Positions 55,801 to 64,000 of a stretch of 64,000 nucleotides of DNA are shown one piece after another (the first letter of the stretch is position 1; each line of letters begins with the position of its first letter). A model generated the notes under the pieces. That model made no database searches. It had not been told where the DNA came from and saw nothing but the letters and a program-made list of their open reading frames with translations. The position numbers and the translations under genes are program-made. The stretch spans positions 8,907,917 to 8,971,916 of the forward strand of contig NC_026501.1 in NCBI RefSeq assembly GCF_000182925.2. Direction: 5' to 3'. The stretch is from Neurospora crassa OR74A (taxonomy: Eukaryota; Ascomycota; Sordariomycetes; Sordariales; Sordariaceae).

Positions 55801-57240
55801 GAGATACTTTCGTACGGCAACCTCGACGAGCGTAACGTGGCGCATAAACTGCGGGATGCGCCATCTAATGGCCAGCTCGGTCAAAAACTCGATGGACTCC
55901 TCTGCGAAGGGGAACTCCTCAGAGTGCAGTTGGTCGTAAGACATGACGTATTGTAGAATAGTCTTGTAGACGGGCCGTGGGTCTACTGGCATAAAGGTAT
56001 AACTCGGCTCGTCCACACTTCGAATGCTGGAATTATCGTCAGGAGACATGGGGCTGAAGCCAGACGACGGATCAAAGCCAAAGCTGCCCGAGCTGCGGTT
56101 CGAAAGCATCTTGCTCAAGTCGGAAAATGCTTGATCCTCCGAATAAAGCGACATGGGCCGTAATGGGAGGGGCTTATCCGAGCCGGAGCCGGTCTTGAGA
56201 TCTGGACGGATACTCAGAATTTCGGCAAAGATTTGGGCCAATTGCTGGGTCTCGGTTCTCTTCCAGTCCTCAAATGCATCATCCACGTCAAAGTCCATTT
56301 TGCGCAGAGTGCCAGCCATGTTTGCCGACAATCTAAATTGGTAGTTTTTGAAGTCTTTTAGGGCTGCCTCTTCGGTCCATGTAGTCATGTTTTTGTCAAT
56401 GTCATTCTGAACCTGCGAGTTGGGCAAGCCAAAGATCTTGGCAACAAACAGAACCATGGGCATGTCCTTAATCTCGTAACTCAGGGGCACCTCGACTTCA
56501 ACGAAGGTCGAACTCTCTTGGCCCTTGTCCAAGGACAGATTCTGGTCGTTGGTCAAGAGCTTGTTCTCGAGTGTGTTTAAACGGGCCAGGAGATCATCGC
56601 GGTCGCTGCCAATGTCTTTGATAACGCTGGAAATCAGGCGGACAAACATGGCCAAATGTCGGTCGACGAGTGACCTCCAGTGATAGTCATCGGGAGACTT
56701 TCCAGCACTATGGAACTTGATGGCGGACGAGTAGAAGATCAAGACCAGCGGCTCGACTTTGCGGTCCTTGTCAATGGACTTTTGGAAGTCTCTTTGGGTA
56801 AAAGCGGTGTATGCCACACCAAAGGTGCGCTTGACGGCGGCGTCATTGTACCCGGGCAGTCTCTCGGTGCCTTGCAGAACGGCGGTCATGCGCTTCTCTA
56901 GCTGGCCACGGAAGCCATGCGGCAGCTTCATGGAAGACGAGGAGCCAGAGGGCACAAAGTCCTTCATGAGCTCGCTCACACTGGAGCTATGCGATCGGTG
57001 GACGGCCTTGGGGACGGCGACATATTCCTTGCGCTTCTTGCGTGGCTGTAACAGGTAGTTGAGGAAGGCGACGCGGAGGGCAAACGAGTAGGCTTCGTCA
57101 TAGCTGACGGCGGTCTGGCGGGCCTTGGAGGCCTGAATGCGACTGTTGCGTCTTTCCTCGTCGCTGGTGACGCTGCGGACGCTCTGGATGCTATCGACTC
57201 GGCGGTTCGAGGCGTACGAGTGTCGCGTAGACCCCGACAT
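52852..57240 (-). CDS. Munc13/Ync13-like protein with MUN homology domains and a C2 domain
   Basis: Exons in transcription order are 57240-54631, 54572-53991 and 53925-52852, giving 1421 residues; both introns are short and in phase 0. Residues about 1-870 hold the MUN-type helical region (DEAYSFALRVAFLNYLLQPRK near the start; RPVYKTILQYVMSYDQLH about 425; WNFAHVVKLGQAVVGLAEKI about 630). The C2 domain (about 915-1040) carries calcium-type acidic positions in GYSDPYVVL and WDYDTFGDHDFVGRT. The last 350 residues hold the second homology region (NLLVPPLSDKP, VYRWLELLFNFFNA) and a low-complexity tail. The MHD1-C2-MHD2 order is that of fungal Ync13 proteins, which prime SNAREs or tune exocytosis and wall enzyme delivery at growth and septation sites. 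The start is the first ATG after a stop-rich leader. Confidence 0.9.
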
Positions 57241-60200
57241 GGTGGAAGAAGTTGGGTTGGGTGCGCTGGCAACTGTTGCGCTGGTGGTTGGTGGCCTGTC
57301 GACCGGTTCACAAAGGAGAAAGTAGAGGTCGTCGTGTCGTCACAAGTCAGTGGTCCCGATTCAAGGGAGTCCCTTCATTGTTTTTTTTGGTTGGGCGCGT
57401 ATTCGGTAGCTTGGAGATGCTGACGGACAGCGAGGATGTCGATCGGGGTGTTTTCCCCCTTATTGATTCACACGGTCTGGGACGGGGCAAGAACTGAAGA
57501 CACGACAAGAGGTTTCCTTCGGTAGTTAGGTTGTATGAGCGGACGGCAGTACCTGGTGCAACGAAGGCATCAAAGTTGTTGGTTGGCGTTTAAATCATGC
57601 AAGATCAAAAATGTAGTTTCGTTGGCCAAGGGACCTCCGGGCATCCCCTCGACGGGACCTGTAATGGAGAAGAGAGCTGGGGAGCCTACCTACCTACCTC
57701 TACCTAAGGAGTCGGCTTCCTTTCGCTACACTATCGCAAGTGCACAGTGACGGCCCAGTAAGAAGGAGTCCAGCCCATGCTGGTTTGTTAGTGCAAAGGA
57801 ACGGTTTGACTGGGTGGGAGTCTGATCCCGTAGGTCCCTTGTGCGGGCAATTTCCTCGGGTACCTTTACGTAGCGCTTGAGAGCCAGAAACGTCATATAT
57901 GCACGTGCACCCTTCCCTGCAAACAACCCCTAGACTACCTACCTACACTAGACTAAAGGTAAGAAAACATTGGGTACCTAAGGTATCATGGTGTTCTTGA
58001 AAGTTGTGATAAGCTGCCCGGCGGATGACGCCGAGGTTTAGGTTCTGCCTTCGTTTTTGTGGTTCGCGAGCATGTTCTAGCATGATGCTTGCTGTAGTCT
58101 TTCCACCATTCCATTCTGTAACACGTCCAAAGACAAACCGGCAGCCCATTCGACAAAGGGCGAAATTAACAAACACGCGGTCGGATATTTAGTATACGAA
58201 GATTCCAAAATCATTGGGGGCTGTGTTTGAGGCTCATTGTTCTGATTTGAAATATGGATGTCCCCTGCCTTTTAGAGGTATCATGTCAACTGACACCTTG
58301 CTTTGTTTCTCACAGCCAGAACGACAAGAGGATGGATGACAAAAGTCCACTTTGACGCATCGATGCTGGGAGTGATAATAGTAGCATCTTCTAGCAGCTG
58401 TCCCTGTACCCAACCTTGCAACATACCACAGACTACGCACCCCCCTCCGACACGAGGCAACGGAACTCGGCGCCTCGTATCAACGGAGGAGAATCAGAAC
58501 AGCGTGGGGTCCTGGTGGAAATGAAGAAAACATATCCATCATGGCACACAGCTTGCTGGGTGTGGCAGAGCTGCTTATCAGCCTGGAGACGTTGGTCTAT
58601 TTTTGCTCCTGCTCTTGGTCTTGGGCCATACATTGTCAATACACATGTCAAAATCATCAAGTTTGGTGTTATTGCTTTGGAGAAGGAGCGTGACATCATC
58701 ACCAACCACGGTCAAGAGAGTCTAAGTCTAGATGGTCACGGTCCTCTGGCCCACCATGCGCCAAGCGGGTGAGAGCCGAAAGGGATTATAACTAACAAGC
58801 ACATGTCGAGTTGGAGGTTCTGAAACTTGGCTCTAGATACTGGGTCACAAACCTGTGCGATCTACACCACAGGCGCCGCACACTTTTTTACTTTTGTTTC
58901 CGCGTTGACTTCGATTGGTTGTTGAAGGACTTGCCACCGGCCATCGATCTTCCCATCTTGCCTTCCGAGACAAAGTGACTGAATGGCCGTTGGGAGGGCC
59001 GGAACAATAACTCCAGGTACGCGTCGCCAGGGACGGGTGATGCCAAGGGAAAGGGGGGCATGGGCATGGGCCATGGGGAGGCTGATGCCCTGGGGGGGGG
59101 GGGGGAAATGGGGCTATCACGAGCTTTTTGAAAGGAACACAAGCTCCAATCCTCTCTTTGTCTTTGCCAGATGACCCAACTGCTCGGCGCTTGCGTGGTT
59201 CGGGGCACACTGCATACCATAGGTGGCCATTTGCCAGAAAAGAGGACAGTCTGGGATGAATCGGAAAAGAACAAAAGACACAGGGAAACCGTTGGATAAC
59301 TCGGATGTGTTGGTTGCACAGCATCGACAATCATCTCGGTACTTGCACAAGATCGTATGGAAATCATCCGTCAGCGCCCAGACTTGTCCGGATTCTTTCT
59401 GTTTGCTGTCGCTGCACTTGGGTTTCCCCTTGGCACTTGAGTGGCCCACTCTTTCGAATCCAAGCCGCAACCCCAGGGTTAACAGTGTGGACGGGGAGTT
59501 TCACGTCGGGTCTGCAGTGTCCTGCTCTGCGCGCGCATCCATATCCACCTGCCCCTGGCAGAGCAACACTCTTGGCCATCAGGGTTGTTGGTCGATTGCC
59601 AAGCCCTTCAAAGCAAAGAAAGACTCGGTGACCTGGGTTCCATAGGTCATTGGATTGGATTCCAATTGAACCCCGCCGTGTGCCGCAAGTGGAAGTGGGA
59701 AGCGCATCAGACACACACATCGATCCGGATCAGTCGCAGCCACCGCTCTCAACCGCCCAAGTCCAAGTACTACAACTGGAGAGCCGCCTGCCTGGTCGTT
59801 GACGTCCATTGTTTAAATTGCAATCAAGTGGCCGTCCACACTATGAATCCAGACTGGGCTCGTATCCATGTCCACTACTAGCACTTACTGGCCAATAGCT
59901 CTTACCATATGTAGAGGTAGGTAGGTTATGTGCCCATGTGTGCCTCGTTGTCTTGTGCCGGCTTCCTGTCCCTGACTTGGGTTGCCGGTAGATACTGTTA
60001 AAAAAAAAAACCAAAAAAAAAAACCAAAAAAAAAAACCAAAAAAAAAAAAGACGAACCTGACCCGACCACCAGGAGAGATCGACGACAAGTGAACTTCCT
60101 GCGCGGTTCTCTTTTGCCTCACCTCGCTAGGTCCCGTAACCGCGACCGGTTGTTTACATCGATACTTCTCACTACGTACCTACCGCTCAACTCCCTCTCC

Positions 60201-60678
60201 CGGGTGTCCTGTCCTGTCCTGTCCCGCCCGGGCGTCGTTCCAGCGGGCAACAGCAGCACTATCATCCAATATCATCATACCTCTACCTAGGTTAGTACAC
60301 CAAGTGGAAGTGAACCACTGACATTACCAAACAAAAGGAACCCACACAGTCCAGCTAGCGCAAGTTTGGCAGGACAGCCGACTAGCGCAGTCTGGAAAGT
60401 CCACCCGCCTGGGCCCGCCTGCACCAACTGCCCTGTCCGGCCATCCATCCATCCAGCACCTATCCACTGCGCCGCGCGCGAACCGACACCTGCGAGACTG
60501 CGACCTAGCGAGAGAAGTGAACCTACGAACGAAACTCGGCAACAGCAAAGAGACGACGGACTATCTCCGGCCAACCCATCGCGCCCGGCAGCCTCAATTC
60601 CCCCCCCTCTCCCCCCTCCCCCAAGCTGGATGTTCTGCATCTTGCTGCCGCCGCACTCTGCACTATCGCGCTGTCGAG
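57241..60678. other. 3.4-kb divergent region between two membrane-traffic genes
   Basis: It lies between the starts of the Munc13-like gene and the ArfGAP gene, so both promoters and leaders are here. Many overlapping frames of 70-160 codons exist on both strands (58845-59720) but none shows a family signature or plausible splicing. A G14 run lies at 59092-59105 and an A10CC tandem at 60001-60051. Confidence 0.5.
60001..60051. repeat. A-tract tandem repeat (runs of 10-12 A separated by CC)
   Basis: Four A-runs separated by CC give a period of about 12-13 bp. The long A-tracts in near helical phase would stiffen or bend DNA and exclude nucleosomes. It lies about 630 bp upstream of the ArfGAP start. 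Confidence 0.85.
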
Positions 60679-63600
60679 ATGGGTCAGGTCAGCAGCACGC
60701 CCGACGAGGGCACGCCCGTCTATCTTAGAGACCAGAATCGATGTATGTTTGGTTTCCTTCACCTCCTCTCCGAGAGTCTTGTCATGTCCACATCCAGCCG
60801 TCCTCTGTCTGCTGCTTGCGCCAACCAAAACCACCACCATTGCGACACACGAATGGGAAGAACTTTGGTGGAATCCCTTCCTTCGCCCGATGTGAGAGAC
60901 GCGCCGCCCGTCCCTGCATGTGTCCCGGCTGGCTGGCCTCGTGGCTGTCCCGCCCGCCGTCCGACCCCTCGCGCCCCGGCCATGCTGGCTGACACACAGT
61001 CTCACGATTCACCGAGATTGCACCCCAAGAATTGCGCTGGATCTGCTTCTGCAGTTGTTGACTTGGCGCTGACCTGCCCTCCTTCTGTCTGACAGTATCC
61101 ATCTCTTCTCTCGTCATCTCTAGTCCGCGAAAGCGCACCTCGATCAACATTGTTCCCAATGCATTCCCAGCTACACGAGCATCAGTATCTCGCTCCTTAG
61201 GCGACAACACCCCGATAGAGTTTGTTCAGGTGCGCAATGCCTCCCCAAGCGTATGGCCTTCCATTCTCGACCCTTCTCCAAGCTGACAGGAAGACCAGGA
61301 TACCGAGTCCACCGGTCCGGGTTGCCCTCCGACCTTCTTACTCAAGCTCACAAACGATGACGAGCTCGTCTTTACCTTTACCTTCGTCGTACGCCAAACA
61401 CATCAGGTGCTTCAGAATGCTGCCGGCGCCCTCGAGACCCTCGGTCCGACCGATACACAGATCAATGGTCTGACCTTTGTCTACGGCTCCACCCCCCGCG
61501 AGGTTGAGAACCTCCTTACACGCGAGTTCGAGGCCGACCCAAATCTTCACAAGAACGCAAACGTCGAGCTAGTCGGTGTTTATGCGACAGACGGCAGCCC
61601 CTCGGTATCGTTTGAGTGGACGTGGAAATGGAAGCCCCCTAAGCCCACAGAAGACAAGGGCGGCGGCTGGAGAAACTTCTGCAGCGTTTGTGTTTCCCCC
61701 ATTGCTGGTGCTTTCTGGACATCTGCTGAAACTTTGCCTAGTTCGTCGAGTACGATCCTCGTGCGCACAAACTGCACACCCTCGCTAGCTTTTCATTCTT
61801 TGTAACGAGCAGTACGTTCCTGCCTCAACCCCTTATACCCCCCCCCCCCCCCCCCCCCTTTTTTTTTTTTTTTTTTTCCCCTGTTTACAAGAATTAACGA
61901 ATCTCAAGGTTACTCTCCATGGCTTAGTCAGCCTAGTTCGCCCTCGCCTCCCCTTCTCAGCGTTCCCCCGAAAGGCAGAGCGGTCTCAGTGCAGACTTTG
62001 GGCCCTGGAATTGACAGCACATTGGAGCAGGATGAAATCTTCTTGGCATCCCCGAATCTACCCATGATTGATCAAGGTCCTAGCCTTCTTCCGCCCGGTC
62101 TTCAATCGCCTCAGCCGCCGCAAACCGTTAGAGAGCCCATCAAGGTCGATGTGCCATGTCCGAGACCCGGCGAGGATGTGTCGGTATCTGACGACGGGCC
62201 CGTCTTCCGAGCCACGATGAAGGCCCTGGAACAAAAGACGGGTAACATGAGAATGCAGATGAAGCGACTGATCAAGCGGGCCGAGCAAGTGTACGCCGCG
62301 CAAACGGAAGCCAACGACGCCTTTTTACAGTTTATGGAAGCTTTGAGGGACGTCTCGTCGACAAACGCCAACGCCGTCCAGCCCGCCATTGAACATTACT
62401 TCGACAAGATTGCCTGGGAAATTTTGAGGTTCGAGCGGCAAAACACCCAAAATCTTCAGAAGATCGTAATCGACCCTATGAATAAGCTATACCAGTTGGA
62501 TATCAAGCAAGCTGAAGCCAAGAAGCGCGACTTTGAGGAGGAGAGCAAAGACTTTTACGCCTATGTCAGTCGCTACTTGGGACAGCGACACGACTCGGTC
62601 AAGGCGAAACAGAGCGACTCGAAATACCAAACCAAACGCAAAAACTTCGAACTTAAGCGCTTTGACTATTCTTCCTTCATGCAGGATCTTTCTGGAGGCC
62701 GCAAAGAGCAGGAAATTCTCTCCCATCTCACAAAGTACGCGGACGCTCAAGCAAAGGCTTTTCTCACCACGGCCAAGAAGGTTGAGGGGCTCCTTCCACA
62801 GCTTGAGGCACTATCGACAGAAGTTCAAGAGGCGGACAAGACGTATCAGTATCAACGACGGGAGAGAGAAGAGAAGAGAAGGCTGTTGGAGAAGGGAAAC
62901 CTTGCTTATGCCGAGCCAGAACCTCCTTCTACATCGTCCGGGCCCAGTCCTTCAACTGGCCAAAATGGAACCGCGTCCTATGGAGAGTCCGAGTTGGGTC
63001 GCGCTGACAGCACAGGATCCCAGCTTCGGTCGGCCATCACACCAGGAATAGCACAACCACCACAAACCGATTTGTCCAGGTCGCCGGGGAGTCTTATCGG
63101 GCTCCCACCTCCTCTGGGTAGCCCGCAACAAAATACAAAGTTTCGGGGTATTCGGGACCTGGAAGAAAAGGATCCAAGCCAGTTGGCGGCGGACAAGAAC
63201 ATGACACAAAGGAAAGAGGGACTTTTGTGGGCTCTTAACCGGCCTGGTGGGCATGTTGATCCCCGAGCTCTCAACAAACAAGGCTGGCACAAGTGAGTAG
63301 TTTGCTTATCCCCAAATTTCGTGGAACGGCCGAACTGATATTATGCAGGTTTTGGATTGTGCTTGACCAGGGCAAGCTTTCGGAATACAGTAATTGGAAG
63401 CAGAGACTAGACTTGCACATGGATCCGATCGACCTGCGCTTGGCGTCCGTACGAGAGGCTCGAAACGCAGAGCGTCGGTTCTGTTTTGAAGTTATCACAC
63501 CACAGTTCAAACGCGTATATCAAGCAACATCGGAAGAAGATATGAATAGCTGGATTATGGCTATCAACAACGCATTACAAAGCGCGGTGGAAGGGCGCGG

Positions 63601-64000
63601 CCTGAAGGATATGAAGCCGCCACCATCATCTATAGGACACTCGGATTTTGACAGGCGAGACATCGCTTCAGTATTGACGGGCAAGAGCTCGTCCATTAAT
63701 CACCACCATCACCATTTCCATGGCCACAGCAACCAGAATCTGAGCCCGATTCCTTCTAGGAGGACGACTGTCGGTGCTCGCCCTAGCACGGCTCGTGCAC
63801 CCAGCTTTGACGAAAGCCCAGATCGGCTCCTCCAGATGCTGCGGGAGAACGACCAGGGCAACTCGTGGTGTGCAGACTGTGGCTCCAGCAACAAGGTCGA
63901 ATGGGTGTCACTCAACCTGGCGATTATTGTTTGCATCGAGTGCAGTGGTATTCACCGATCTCTTGGCACACATATTAGCAAAGTCCGGTCACTCACATTA
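60679..64000 (+). CDS. ArfGAP with BAR and PH domains (ASAP/ACAP/Csx2-like), 3' end outside the window
   Basis: Exons 60679-60742, 61096-61229, 61290-61685, 61742-61811, 61909-63292 and 63349 onward. The protein should stimulate GTP hydrolysis by Arf on curved membranes. Residues 1-250 ([20 protein letters not shown], then [14 protein letters not shown]) form a fungal N-terminal extension; MGQVSS could be N-myristoylated. A BAR-type helical domain spans about 320-560 ([38 protein letters not shown]). The PH domain is about 665-790 (KQGWHKFWIVL to [13 protein letters not shown]). The ArfGAP finger starts at C858/C861 and C879/C882 with GIHRSLG carrying the Arg finger (about R887), and is cut at 64000. 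Every phase agrees across five introns; intron 1 is 353 nt. It is divergent from the Munc13-like gene. Confidence 0.92.
61838..61877 (+). repeat. C21-T19 tract in ArfGAP intron 4
   Basis: A pure run of 21 C is followed at once by 19 T inside the 97-nt intron (61812-61908). It leaves the splice sites intact (GTACGT; TCTCAAG) and replaces the usual mixed pyrimidine tract. Confidence 0.85.

Noticed and set aside
58845-59720. Cluster of frames of 100-160 codons on both strands
   Set aside because: No motif, mutual overlap on both strands, and no plausible exon chain.

Overview
The window looks like nuclear DNA of a filamentous ascomycete, most probably a sordariomycete close to Neurospora or Sordaria. 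The reasons are many short introns (about 50 to 350 nt) with GT...AG ends and CTAAC/CTGAC-type branch points, a fungal Zn(II)2Cys6 regulator, fungus-specific families, long CAG/CAA glutamine tracts, and gene-free stretches sprinkled with TAGGTA/CCTACC tetranucleotide repeats. The species call is an inference from style, not from a match.

I can support 15 protein genes (one cut by the right edge) and one intron-containing tRNA. Left part (0-17 kb), all on the + strand: a C2H2 plus Zn2Cys6 transcription factor with a giant glutamine-rich region (4066-7426), a cytochrome P450 (8276-9973), a zinc alcohol dehydrogenase (12960-14512), and an unrecognised, internally duplicated protein (15327-16709). 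Regulator, P450 and dehydrogenase side by side could be a small oxidative metabolic group, but nothing in the sequence proves this. Next come a single-pass membrane protein (17822-18988), a Vps38/UVRAG-like autophagy/endosome subunit (19485-21737) and, convergent to it, a large DUF8004-like protein (22325-26180, minus).

The middle (26-37 kb) is gene-poor: about 5.5 kb with no supportable gene and dense TAGGTA repeats, a cysteine-rich fibroin-like membrane protein with a 69-bp tandem repeat (31754-33844, minus), and a tRNA-Thr(UGU) candidate with a long intron (36368-36524).

The right part holds housekeeping genes: proteasome ATPase Rpt1 (37144-38670, minus) and chaperonin CCT4 (39432-41326, plus) diverging from one 760-bp region; a split zinc-finger protein (43475-44335, minus); the U2 snRNP branch-site protein SF3b14/p14 in five small exons (46553-47336); a STIMATE-family membrane protein (49770-51461); a Munc13/Ync13-like C2/MUN protein (52852-57240, minus); and, divergent from it, a BAR-PH-ArfGAP protein (60679 to beyond 64000). 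The last two both act in membrane traffic.

Exon borders were chosen by hand from splice signals, reading frame and protein-family continuity. I see no transposon, virus-like element, CRISPR array or rRNA gene. No clearly new multi-gene system is visible; the best leads are the internally repeated orphan protein and the tRNA whose intron also reads as a spliceosomal intron.
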